NCBI RefSeq assembly: GCF_937927635.1
Contig: NZ_CALBRW010000015.1
Location: 7,666-71,665 of the forward strand
Source: an uncultured Microbacterium sp.
Lineage (GTDB): Bacteria; Actinomycetota; Actinomycetes; Actinomycetales; Microbacteriaceae
Reading direction: 5' to 3'
Length of the DNA stretch: 64,000 nucleotides
Shown piece after piece: positions 43,074-51,230 of this stretch. The stretch's first letter is position 1, and each line of letters begins with the position of its first letter. Made by a program: the position numbers and the translations under genes. The notes below the pieces were generated by a model. That model ran no database searches. It was given only the letters and a program-made list of their open reading frames with translations, and was not told the origin of the DNA.

Positions 43074-44797
43074 GCGTCCACCCCCAGCTGCGACACGACG
43101 ATCTCCTTGTAGGTCTCGTTGGAGGCCAGCAGCTCGTCGTGCGTGCCGACGCCCACCACCTTCCCGTCATCGAGGACGACGATGCGATCGGCATCCGTGA
43201 TGGTCGACACGCGCTGCGCGACGACGATCTTGGTCACGTCGGGCAGTTCACGCCACAGCGCCTGCCGCAGTCGGGCATCCGTCGTGAGGTCCAGCGCCGA
43301 GAACGAGTCGTCGAAGACGAGGATCCGCGGCTGGTGCACGATGGCGCGGGCGATGGCCAGGCGCTGACGCTGACCGCCGGAGACGTTGGTGCCGCCCTGG
43401 GAGATATGAGACTCGAGCTGCTCGGGCATCTCCTCGACGAAGTCACGGCCCTGGGCGATCTCGAGGGCCTTCCAGAGCTCCTCGTCGGTGGCCTCCTCGC
43501 GTCCGTAGCGCAGGTTGGATGCCACGGTGCCTGCGAACAGGAACGGACGCTGCGGGATCAGGCCGATGCCCTGCCACAGGCGGTCGAGGTCGGCTTCGCG
43601 CACGTCGACGCCACCGATGCTCACCGCACCGCCGGTCACGTCGAACAGCCGCGGGATCAGCGAGACCAGCGTGGTCTTGCCGGAGCCCGTCGAGCCGATG
43701 ATGGCGACGGTCTCGCCGGGCGCGGCGTGGAAGCTGATGTCGGTGAGCACCGGCACCTCGGCGCCCGGGTAGGTGAACTCGACGTTCTCGAACTTCACGG
43801 CGCCAGGAGCCGGGAACTCGGCGATGCCGTTCTCGGGGCGGGTCATGGAGGACTCGGCATCCAGCACCTCGCCCACGCGCTCGGCCGACACGGCCGCACG
43901 CGGGATCATCATGGCCATGAAGCTGGACATGATGATGCCCATCATGATCTGGCCGATGTACTGCATGAACGCGAAGATCGTGCCGACCTCGGCGTTGCCG
44001 GCGTTGATCTCCAGCCCGCCGAACCAGATCACGGCCACGACGGTGACGTTGAGCACCAGCATGAACAGCGGGAACATCAGCACGAACAGCGAGCCGATGT
44101 TGCGGCCGAGCACCATCAGGTCGGTGTTGACCTCGCGGAAGCGGCGCTCCTCGATGCGCTCGCGCACGAAGGCACGGACCACGCGCACGCCGGTGAGCTG
44201 CTCGCGCATGATGCTGTTGACGGCATCGAGCTTGCGCTGGTTGGCGCGGAACAGCGGCACCATGCGGCCGATGATCAGCACCGCGATGATCAGCAGCGCG
44301 GGCACCGAGACGGCGATCAGCCAACTGAGCCCGACATCCTGGCGCACGGCCATAATGATGCCGCCGATCGCCAGCAGCGGGGCGGTGACGAACATCGTCG
44401 CGCCCATCATGGCCAGCATCTGCACCTGCTGCACGTCGTTGGTGTTGCGGGTGATCAGCGAGCCGGCGCCGAACTGCGCGACCTCACGCTCGGAGAATCC
44501 GCTCACGCGCGCGAACACGTCGGCGCGGATGTCGCGACCGGCGGCCATGGCCATGCGGGCTGCGAAGAAGGTCGCGAAGATCGATGCGAGGATCTGGCCC
44601 AGCGAGACCAGCAGCATGAGGCCGCCGTGGCTCCAGATGTAGCCGATGTCGGCCTTGGCGACACCGTTGTTGATGATGTCGGCGTTCAGCTGAGGCAGGT
44701 TGAGCGACGCCATGACACTGGCGAACTGCAGCACGACGATGACCAGCAGCAGCCATTTGTATCTGGCGAGATAGCGGACGAGGAGTTTTCCCAGCAC
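43070..44797 (-). CDS. Heterodimeric ABC multidrug exporter, degenerate-site subunit
   Basis: A 575-aa half-transporter with six spans (first YKWLLLVIVVLQFASVMASL) and an ATPase domain: Walker A GSTGSGKTTLVSL, canonical signature NVSGGQRQRLAIARA, and Walker B ILVFDDSFSALD, where the catalytic Glu is replaced by Asp. GTG 44797 is chosen as start because AAGGAAG is properly spaced and relatives begin with the same LGKLLVRYL; an in-frame ATG at 44866 would add 23 residues with no ribosome site. First gene of the exporter operon, coupled to the subunit at 40896-43073. Confidence 0.88.
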   Translation of the reverse strand: MLGKLLVRYLARYKWLLLVIVVLQFASVMASLNLPQLNADIINNGVAKADIGYIWSHGGLMLLVSLGQILASIFATFFAARMAMAAGRDIRADVFARVSGFSEREVAQFGAGSLITRNTNDVQQVQMLAMMGATMFVTAPLLAIGGIIMAVRQDVGLSWLIAVSVPALLIIAVLIIGRMVPLFRANQRKLDAVNSIMREQLTGVRVVRAFVRERIEERRFREVNTDLMVLGRNIGSLFVLMFPLFMLVLNVTVVAVIWFGGLEINAGNAEVGTIFAFMQYIGQIMMGIIMSSFMAMMIPRAAVSAERVGEVLDAESSMTRPENGIAEFPAPGAVKFENVEFTYPGAEVPVLTDISFHAAPGETVAIIGSTGSGKTTLVSLIPRLFDVTGGAVSIGGVDVREADLDRLWQGIGLIPQRPFLFAGTVASNLRYGREEATDEELWKALEIAQGRDFVEEMPEQLESHISQGGTNVSGGQRQRLAIARAIVHQPRILVFDDSFSALDLTTDARLRQALWRELPDVTKIVVAQRVSTITDADRIVVLDDGKVVGVGTHDELLASNETYKEIVVSQLGVDA

Positions 44798-44872
44798 AGG
44801 CGGACTTCCTTTTGGGATCGGGGCCGACAGAGGGCCACCTGACAGAGTGCCACGAAGCTCCGACATCCGTAT

Positions 44873-44886
44873 CCCCCTGAAGGGGG
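44873..44886. promoter_or_regulatory. CCCCCT-GA-AGGGGG hairpin upstream of the ABC exporter
   Basis: CCCCCT (44873-44878) and AGGGGG (44881-44886) form a tight perfect dyad 76 bp upstream of the exporter start. It may be an operator half-pair or an RNA hairpin in the leader. No dedicated regulator gene is adjacent. Confidence 0.3.
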
Positions 44887-44979
44887 ACTTTCACTGAAGG
44901 CGAACGAATGCCCGGCACCACCCGATTTCCTGGACAGGATCGAAGAACCGCCGAGGGGCCCGCGAATAGACTCGCAGGC

Positions 44980-46137
44980 ATGCGATCCGCTTCTGCCGTC
45001 CTGCTGGTGTGCGATTATTCGCTGGCCTATCTGGGCGGGGCGCAGACCGCATTCGTTCGGCAGGCGCAGGCGCTGGCGTCCGAGGGCGTGCCGGTGGTGG
45101 TGCTGGCGCCGGATGCCGGTGAGCTGACCGCCCCGGGCATCGTGACCGTGGCCCCGCCGCAGCGCGGGAAGATCCCCGTGCTGGACCTTCCGCTGCTGGG
45201 CAGGGCGCGCGATCTGGAGCCTCTGGTGGCGGCGACCGTGCGCAGGCACGACGTGGGCGCCATCATCGTGCACTCCGAGTTCGCACTGGCATCCGCCGCT
45301 CTCGCCGTGGGCAAGCGGCTCGGCATCCCCGTGCTGCACACCGTGCACACCTTCTTCTGGCGCGCACCGGCGGCGCTCGCCCCCTTCGCGCCGGTGGTCT
45401 CCCGCGTGCACTCCGCGCTCACCGGCATCCGCGGCGGCGATCGGTACACCGGCAGTCACCCGCTGAACAACGCCCTGCGCACCATGACGCTGCGCATCGC
45501 GCAGCGCGCCGACATCGTGCTCTCCCCCTCTCGCCATCAGGCCGAGGCGCTGCGGAAGGCGGGCGCCGGCCGCGTGGAGGCGTTCTCGAACGTGGCGCAA
45601 CCGCTGGCCATCGCGCCCGCGCGCACGGACGGGCCGCTGCGGCTGCTGTGGGTGGCGCGCTTCGCGCCGGAGAAGCGCGTGGACGTCGCGCTGGACGCCA
45701 TGCGCGCCGTCGTCGCCCGTCTCGGCGAGGGTCGCGTGCACCTGGACGTGGCCGGCGGAACGCACCGGCCGGTACCAGGTGTCACGTTCCACGGTCCGGT
45801 CCCCGGTGAGCGCGTGGCGGAGCTGATGGATGCCGCGGATGCCGCGCTCATCACCTCGCTGGGCTTCGACAACCAGCCGATGGTGGCGCTCGAGGCCTTC
45901 GCGCACGGCCGTCCGGTGATCGTCAGCGATCCGGTGCTGGCGACGGAGTTCGGCGACGCCGCGCTCGGCACGCCGACGCCGGATGCCGAGGGCCTGGCGG
46001 CCCTGCTCCTGCGGCTGGAGGCCGATCGCACCCTGCTGGACGCCCCGCGCGCCGGAGCCATCGCCTACGCTCGCGACCGCGTGGCTGCCGCGCACGTGGC
46101 CCGACTGCAGGAGCTCATCGCGTCAGCGCGGCGCTGA
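44980..46137 (+). CDS. GT4-type glycosyltransferase
   Basis: A 385-aa GT-B-fold glycosyltransferase. N-terminal domain: VLLVCDYSLAYLGGAQTAFV with the GG nucleotide-side loop, and HTVHTFFWRAPAAL. C-terminal domain: LLWVARFAPEKRVDVALDAM (start of the donor-binding half, about residue 223) and ALITSLGFDNQPMVALEAFA with the E-x7-E-like element. It probably transfers a sugar to a lipid or surface polymer. TAGACT is seven bases before ATG 44980, supporting this start over an upstream ATG at 44908. Stand-alone gene, no polymer cluster nearby. Confidence 0.88.
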   Translation: MRSASAVLLVCDYSLAYLGGAQTAFVRQAQALASEGVPVVVLAPDAGELTAPGIVTVAPPQRGKIPVLDLPLLGRARDLEPLVAATVRRHDVGAIIVHSEFALASAALAVGKRLGIPVLHTVHTFFWRAPAALAPFAPVVSRVHSALTGIRGGDRYTGSHPLNNALRTMTLRIAQRADIVLSPSRHQAEALRKAGAGRVEAFSNVAQPLAIAPARTDGPLRLLWVARFAPEKRVDVALDAMRAVVARLGEGRVHLDVAGGTHRPVPGVTFHGPVPGERVAELMDAADAALITSLGFDNQPMVALEAFAHGRPVIVSDPVLATEFGDAALGTPTPDAEGLAALLLRLEADRTLLDAPRAGAIAYARDRVAAAHVARLQELIASARR

Positions 46138-46190
46138 GCCGCGAAGCGGGGCACGGAGCTCTCGCCACCGGCATCCGATCGTCACTGCCT

Positions 46191-46248
46191 TCACGGGTCC
46201 CGAATTGCTGCCTCCCGCGAAGCGAGGCCACCATTCGGACCCCGCGAC
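46191..46248 (+). repeat. Palindromic repeat family A, copy 3
   Basis: A 57-58-bp unit TCACGGGTCCCGAATTGCTG ... GAGGCCACCATTCGGACCCC, matching copies 1 and 2 downstream of the carboxypeptidase gene. It sits after the glycosyltransferase stop in the convergent gap before the enoyl-CoA-hydratase-like gene and may act in transcription termination. Confidence 0.6.
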
Positions 46249-46274
46249 CAGCGCTCCCCAGCACCCCGGGCATG

Positions 46275-46332
46275 TCGCGGGTCCCATTTGGTCGACTCCT
46301 GCGCGCCGAGACCGCATTATGGGCCCCACGAA
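46275..46332 (+). repeat. Palindromic repeat family A, copy 4
   Basis: TCGCGGGTCCCATTTGGTCG ... ATTATGGGCCCCACGAAG, starting 84 bp after copy 3, the same spacing as copies 1 and 2. The two pairs have the same orientation and internal order, so the mobile or duplicated element is probably the ~142-bp pair, not the single unit. Confidence 0.6.
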
Positions 46333-46344
46333 GCGAGCGTGCCT

Positions 46345-47403
46345 CTACTCGAACAGCGGCACCACCGGCACGAACTCGCGGGCTCCGGCGCCGGCATCCT
46401 CGGGCAGGTCGGCGATGGTCGCGGGATTCCAGTGCGGGTTGCGGTCCTTGTCGATCAGTTGAGCCCGGATGCCCTCGACCATGTCCGGCTGCGTGCCGAA
46501 CCACATGATGCGGCGGTACTCGCCCTCCAGCGCCTCGCGCACGCTGTGCATCCGACGCGCTTCGCGCACGGCATCCAGCGTCACGGCCAGCCCCGTCGGC
46601 GCCAGCTCCTGCATGACGGCCAGCGCGGCGGCGGCATCCGGCTCCTGCGACCCCTGCAGCCGCGACACGACCTCGCCGACGGTGTCGGCGGAGAACGCCT
46701 CGTCGATCCACGAGCGCGCAGCCAGCAGCGGCGAGGTCTCGGGCGTCTCGTCGAACAGCAGCACGATCCCGCTGGGCGTGGGCGGGTCGGCACGCCAGGC
46801 CAGCGCCTCGCGCAGCGCGTCGAGCCGGTCGGAGGGGACGTAATGGTCGGCGAAGCCGAGCTGCACGGCATCCGCTCCGGTCATGCTCTGCCCGGTCAGG
46901 CCGAAGTACTCGCCCAGTCGCCCGGGCGCACGGCCCAGCAGCCAGGTTCCGCCGACGTCGGGGGTGAAGCCGATGCGCGTCTCGGGCATGGCCAGCCTGG
47001 AGCGCTCGGTGACGATGCGCACGGCAGCGTGACCGGCCAGGCCGATGCCGCCGCCCATGGTGATGCCGTCGGCGAAGACCACGATGGGCTTCGGGTACTC
47101 GGCGATGAGCGCGTTCATGGCGTACTCGGCGCGGAAGAACTCGGCGATGCCTCCGGGATTGCCGCCGACGATGTGGTCGTACAGCGCGCGCACGTCGCCG
47201 CCGGCGCAGAAGCCACGCTCCCCCTCGCCGTCGATGAGCACGGTGTCGATGTCGGCGTCACAGGTCCAGGCGTGCAGCGCCTCGGTGATGCGCGCGATCA
47301 TGTCCTGATTCAGCGCATTGATGGCCCGCGGACGGTTCAGGGTGATGCGCCCGAGGGAATTCTCGGTGCGGATGAGGACGGTGGCAGCTTCGGCATCGGT
47401 CAC
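46345..47403 (-). CDS. Enoyl-CoA hydratase/isomerase family, 3-hydroxyisobutyryl-CoA hydrolase-like
   Basis: A 352-aa crotonase-superfamily protein. Oxyanion-hole segments GFCAGGDVRALYDH (about residue 65) and MGGGIGLAGHAAVRIV (about 115), and the catalytic region AMPETRIGFTPDVGGTWLL (about 138-157), match 3-hydroxyisobutyryl-CoA hydrolase of valine breakdown; the length (about 350) also fits that group rather than simple hydratases (about 260). Start is GTG 47403 with TAGCCT six bases upstream. Isolated gene; a valine-catabolic context is not visible here. Confidence 0.85.
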   Translation of the reverse strand: MTDAEAATVLIRTENSLGRITLNRPRAINALNQDMIARITEALHAWTCDADIDTVLIDGEGERGFCAGGDVRALYDHIVGGNPGGIAEFFRAEYAMNALIAEYPKPIVVFADGITMGGGIGLAGHAAVRIVTERSRLAMPETRIGFTPDVGGTWLLGRAPGRLGEYFGLTGQSMTGADAVQLGFADHYVPSDRLDALREALAWRADPPTPSGIVLLFDETPETSPLLAARSWIDEAFSADTVGEVVSRLQGSQEPDAAAALAVMQELAPTGLAVTLDAVREARRMHSVREALEGEYRRIMWFGTQPDMVEGIRAQLIDKDRNPHWNPATIADLPEDAGAGAREFVPVVPLFE

Positions 47404-47514
47404 GCCGCCAGGCTACTCCGAACGGTCTATGTACCGGATTTCTGCGGGGGAAACCTCGATTCACAGGGTTTTCCGAGAAGATAGGAGGAACTGGCCGCAA
47501 CAGGGGAGGACACC

Positions 47515-49407
47515 ATGCCCGAAGGACAGGTGCTCGAATTCGACCGGGTCACGAAGCGTTTCAACGCCGTGACCGCGGTCTCCGACCTGTCGGTGCGCGT
47601 GGAGCCCGGAGCCGTCACCGGCTTCCTCGGACCCAACGGAGCGGGCAAGACCACGTCGCTGCGGATGCTGCTCGGGCAGGTCCGCCCCACCAGTGGCACC
47701 GCCACGATCGGCGGCTCGGCGTACTCCGAGCTGCGCAATCCGCTGCGCACCGTGGGCGCCGTGCTCGAGGAGGCCGCCTACCGGCCCCGCCGCACCGCCG
47801 CACGCCAGCTGACCATCGCAGCCAAGGCCAACGGCATCCCGCTGTCCCGCGTCGACGAGGTGCTGCGACTGGTCGGCCTGCAGGACGACGCCGAAACCCG
47901 CCTGGGCAGCTACTCCCTGGGCATGCGGCAGCGCCTGGCCGTCGGCTCCGCCCTGCTGGGCGACCCGGGTGTGCTGGTGCTCGATGAACCCGCCAACGGC
48001 CTGGATCCAGAGGGCATCCGCTGGATGCGCCTGCTGATGCGCCGGCTGGCCGATGAGGGCCGTACGGTGCTGGTCTCCTCGCACGTGCTGAGCGAGATCG
48101 AGCAGGTCGCCGACAACGTGGTGGTGCTCTCCAAGGGGCATGCCGTCTTCTCCGGCCCCATCGAGACACTGGAGGACCCGAAGGGCGCCGCCGTCGTGGT
48201 GGATGCCGACAACCGTGCGCACCTGATCACCGCGCTCTCCGCCGCGAAGCTGAACTTCGACGTGCTGCGCTCGGGCGTCACCGTGCGCAATTCCGATGCC
48301 AAGACCGTCGGCGCCATCGCGGCCGCCGCCGGCGTGCCGCTGACCCTGCTTCAACAGCGCGGCCCCAGCCTGGAGGATGTCTTCCTCGACCTGGTCTACG
48401 GACGCGCGGGCGGGCCGCAGCTGGACGAGGCCGCCAATCCTGTCGTGCACGCGCCGCAGAGTGCGGGCGCGGACACGGGCACGGGAGACGCGACGGCGCT
48501 CGCGGGTGCTGCTGCAGCCGGTGCCGCGGTAGCGGGGGCTGCATCTGCCGTTGCGGAGGGCGTGGTCGCTGCGGCCGAGAACGCGAACGCGACGGATGCC
48601 GAAGGCGCGGGTGCTTCCTCGAACGAGGAGTCCGCGGATGAGACGCAGTCGGCCGAGGAGAGCGACCCTGACGACGCGGTCTCCGATGGCGACACGGCCC
48701 AGGATGACGACGGCGACGCCGCCAGCGGAGCGGACATCGTCGCTGACAGCGGCGACACGGAGCACGAGGACGACGACACGGCGGCCGATGCGGACGCCGC
48801 AGACGCTCCCGAGTCCGTGGACCCCGAGGCCGAGTCGGGTGCGACCGAGTCCGACGTCGACGTGGACCCCGCCGCCGAACCGGATGCCACCGGGGATCCT
48901 GCGACCTCCGACCTGGACGACGCGGTATCAGCGCCGTGGGCGCCGAGCCCCACCCTGACCGGCGAGGGCGAGCACTCCGAGCCCGCCCCGGGCATCGATG
49001 CCGATCATGACGAGCCTGTCGACGTCATCCTGCCGCAGGCCGTCCGCTCGGTGTCGAACCCGCAGGTCGTCGACTCGTTCACGTTCACGGAGCTGATCAC
49101 CGGCATCCCGGCAGCCGCCTCCTCGGACGACGCCGAGCCGGCCGCGCCCGCCACCGAGGCCATCCCGGTGTTCACGCCTCCGCTCGCCGATGAGGACGAC
49201 GACGAGTCGGTGGTGGACGATGTCGTCGACGACGCCGAGGATCCGCGCCTGGCGGCGATGCGCACGTCGCTCTCGAGCGCGGCCAGCCGGTTCTTCGACG
49301 GCCCCGCCCCGGACTACCCGTACGGCGATGCGCCGGCGCAGCCCGCGGCGGAGGAAGCGCCCGCCGAAGGCGAGCCCCAGGCCGAGGGCGACCAGCACCA
49401 GGGCTGA
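47515..49407 (+). CDS. ABC transporter ATPase with a ~320-residue acidic C-terminal tail
   Basis: A 630-aa protein. Residues 1-305 are a complete ABC ATPase of the CcmA/antibiotic-resistance type: Walker A GPNGAGKTTSLRML, signature YSLGMRQRLA, Walker B LVLDEPANGLD, H-loop VSSHVLSEIEQVAD and LEDVFLDLVYG. Residues ~310-630 are a low-complexity Ala/Asp/Glu-rich tail, with only scattered conserved-looking segments (VDVILPQAVRSVSN, DSFTFTELITG, and a final RTSLSSAASRFFDG). No permease gene is adjacent; the next gene is on the other strand. RBS GGGGAGGA precedes ATG. Partner and cargo unknown. Confidence 0.85.
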   Translation: MPEGQVLEFDRVTKRFNAVTAVSDLSVRVEPGAVTGFLGPNGAGKTTSLRMLLGQVRPTSGTATIGGSAYSELRNPLRTVGAVLEEAAYRPRRTAARQLTIAAKANGIPLSRVDEVLRLVGLQDDAETRLGSYSLGMRQRLAVGSALLGDPGVLVLDEPANGLDPEGIRWMRLLMRRLADEGRTVLVSSHVLSEIEQVADNVVVLSKGHAVFSGPIETLEDPKGAAVVVDADNRAHLITALSAAKLNFDVLRSGVTVRNSDAKTVGAIAAAAGVPLTLLQQRGPSLEDVFLDLVYGRAGGPQLDEAANPVVHAPQSAGADTGTGDATALAGAAAAGAAVAGAASAVAEGVVAAAENANATDAEGAGASSNEESADETQSAEESDPDDAVSDGDTAQDDDGDAASGADIVADSGDTEHEDDDTAADADAADAPESVDPEAESGATESDVDVDPAAEPDATGDPATSDLDDAVSAPWAPSPTLTGEGEHSEPAPGIDADHDEPVDVILPQAVRSVSNPQVVDSFTFTELITGIPAAASSDDAEPAAPATEAIPVFTPPLADEDDDESVVDDVVDDAEDPRLAAMRTSLSSAASRFFDGPAPDYPYGDAPAQPAAEEAPAEGEPQAEGDQHQG

Positions 49408-49420
49408 TCGCGACAGGCCG

Positions 49421-49867
49421 TCAGGCCGGGCGCGGGCGGATGACCGGCCGCTGACGCGGCTTCTGCACGGGCACCGAGCCCGTGGCGATCTGCTGCACGT
49501 CGGCGGGCTCGTCTCCGGCCTCCAGCCGCAGCGCCTGCGTGAGCGCCGGGCCGTGGCGGGTGGTGAGGATGAGCCGCTGGTAGTGCTCGTCGCCCTCCAG
49601 GTCGATCACGACGCTGGGCCGGCGTTTGCGGATCAGCACGAAGTCTCTGGTGCCGGCGCCCTTCCAGGTGCCCGCGGCGAGGATGCCGGGGATGTACGTG
49701 CCGGGCCCCGGAACGCCCCGCAGCCAGGTCCACGCGTCATCGGTCAGCTGCACCTTGACGATGTGCTCGCGCTCGATGTGCAGGTTGGCGCGGTGGAAGG
49801 TCGACGCCCGCTCGATGGCGGACAGCACGACCTCGAGTCGCGTCTGATCCAGCAGGAGCGTCACCAT
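49421..49867 (-). CDS. Small PH-domain-like hypothetical protein
   Basis: A 148-aa soluble protein. The run of beta strands (VTLLLDQTRLEVVLSAIE, EHIVKVQLTDD, AGTRDFVLIRKRRPSVVIDL, YQRLILTTR) with the GTYIPGILAAGT loop resembles the bacterial PH-like domain found in many actinobacterial hypothetical proteins; the basic Pro-rich end (KPRQRPVIRPRPA) is disordered. Function unknown. ATG 49867 is supported by CAGACT six bases upstream, against an in-frame ATG at 49888. Confidence 0.7.
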   Translation of the reverse strand: MVTLLLDQTRLEVVLSAIERASTFHRANLHIEREHIVKVQLTDDAWTWLRGVPGPGTYIPGILAAGTWKGAGTRDFVLIRKRRPSVVIDLEGDEHYQRLILTTRHGPALTQALRLEAGDEPADVQQIATGSVPVQKPRQRPVIRPRPA

Positions 49868-49970
49868 CACCCCAGTCTGCCAGCGCACCCCTGCGAGATG
49901 ACTGCGACTTGCTCACAACGCGGCAACGATCCGTTGTGCGGATCGGCAGATGCGCCGGTTCATACAGCGC

Positions 49971-51137
49971 TCAGTGCTTGCTGCTCGTTCTCATCATGAA
50001 CTCCCCGAACAGCGGGACAGTGAATGCGGTGTCACCATGCGCGGGACTGTAGATCATTCCCTTTGCGATCAGCCCAGACCGGCGCGGTGCGACGCTCTCC
50101 ACCTTCACTCCGAGTGCTGTCGCTATGTCGCCTGAGCGATGCGCACCAGGACCCAACTCGGCCATCGCAGCCAAGTACTCCTTCTCCTTGGGCGTGAGAC
50201 GGTCGAGACGTACGAGGAAGAAGTTGCGATCGAGATGCTCGGTGACGATCGGCCTCGTACGCTCGACGTCGGCGAGGCTGATGCTCGGGCCGGCGCTGTG
50301 ATTCCACAGGTGGTAGCCCCACTCCTGTAGGAAATACGGATACCCGGCTGTCTCCCGTGTCAACGCCTTGATGGCGTCATCCCCATATGAGACTCCCTGT
50401 GCTTCGGCAGGCACAGTCAGGGCGGCGCGCGCGTCCGCGTCGTTGAGCGAACCGATCGCCGGGAATTCAAACAGCCGTTCCGCATACGACTTGGATTCGC
50501 CCGCAAGTCCAGGCAGCTGCGGCAGTCCGGCACCGACGAGCACCACGGGGAGGTTCAACTGAGTTGTCCGGTGGATCGCGGAGATTGCAGCCCCCAGCTC
50601 CTCAGCTGTGAGGTACTGGACCTCGTCGATTGCGATGAGGATGCCAGTTTCGCGCTCGGCCGCCGCTTCCCCAGCCGCAACCAGCAAGTCCGTCAGGTCA
50701 TCCGAGAGGACTCCCGAATCTGCAGTCCCTGCGAGCGCATCCAGATCCAACGACACCGACGACCCATCGGGAAGCTGCATCTGGAACGACTTGAGGACAC
50801 GAAGAGCTCTCAGCGCTTTCGATGAAGGCCTCTTCGCGTCGAATGCGAGGAGGATCTTGCGAAGCGCACGAGTCAGCAGCGCACGTAGGTCACCTGTCTC
50901 CGGCGCCTCGATGAACGCGACGGACAGTCCCTCCTGCTCCGCGATCTCAGTGAAGCGATTGAGGAGGACGGTCTTACCCACTCCGCGGAGCCCGATCGGC
51001 ATCACACTCTTGCCAGGTAGTCCGGTAAGCGCCCGACGGAGGAGAGTGCCGAAGTGGTCGATGTACGCATCGCGGCCCAGAAGCGCCGGCGGTTGTGTAC
51101 CCGCTCCAGGGCGGTAGGGATTTCTCAGCTCGTCCAT
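49971..51137 (-). CDS. AAA+ ATPase (Orc1/Cdc6-like archaeal-type ATPase) with C-terminal winged helix
   Basis: A 388-aa P-loop NTPase. Walker A is GLRGVGKTVLLNRF (about residues 49-62), Walker B GILIAIDEVQYL (about residue 165), sensor-1 LPVVLVGAGLPQLPG (about 195), and the C-terminal ~100 residues look like a winged helix (HRSGDIATALGV, RRSGLIAKGMI). This is the bacterial family often annotated as Orc1/Cdc6-like autoregulatory ATPase. Parts (about 50041-50120 and 50581-50640) are only ~60-63% G+C, lower than neighbours, suggesting acquisition. TAAGAT is eight bases before the ATG, inside a perfect inverted repeat. Role unknown; no partner gene is visible. Confidence 0.82.
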   Translation of the reverse strand: MDELRNPYRPGAGTQPPALLGRDAYIDHFGTLLRRALTGLPGKSVMPIGLRGVGKTVLLNRFTEIAEQEGLSVAFIEAPETGDLRALLTRALRKILLAFDAKRPSSKALRALRVLKSFQMQLPDGSSVSLDLDALAGTADSGVLSDDLTDLLVAAGEAAAERETGILIAIDEVQYLTAEELGAAISAIHRTTQLNLPVVLVGAGLPQLPGLAGESKSYAERLFEFPAIGSLNDADARAALTVPAEAQGVSYGDDAIKALTRETAGYPYFLQEWGYHLWNHSAGPSISLADVERTRPIVTEHLDRNFFLVRLDRLTPKEKEYLAAMAELGPGAHRSGDIATALGVKVESVAPRRSGLIAKGMIYSPAHGDTAFTVPLFGEFMMRTSSKH

Positions 51138-51138
51138 C

Positions 51139-51177
51139 TTGATGAATCTTATCCGCTCGCCGCATAAGATTCATCAA
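51139..51177. promoter_or_regulatory. Perfect 14-bp inverted repeat at the AAA+ ATPase promoter
   Basis: TTGATGAATCTTAT (51139-51152) and its exact complement ATAAGATTCATCAA (51164-51177) are separated by 11 bp. Minus-strand TAAGAT in the left arm is the likely -10 for the ATPase gene, whose ATG starts at 51137, only two bases from the repeat. A mirror TAAGAT faces right, where no gene starts. Autoregulation by the ATPase's winged helix is the obvious hypothesis. The arms are A/T-rich, unlike their surroundings. Confidence 0.7.
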
Positions 51178-51230
51178 GGTCTGTGAAGACAGAACTTACC
51201 CCGCAACCGAGTAAGGCCCGTCAATCCGGT

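Noticed and set aside
51139..51177. Attachment-site repeat of an integrated element around the AAA+ gene
   Set aside because: The two arms are adjacent inverted copies upstream of the gene only; no matching copy lies beyond the other end (49889-49970).
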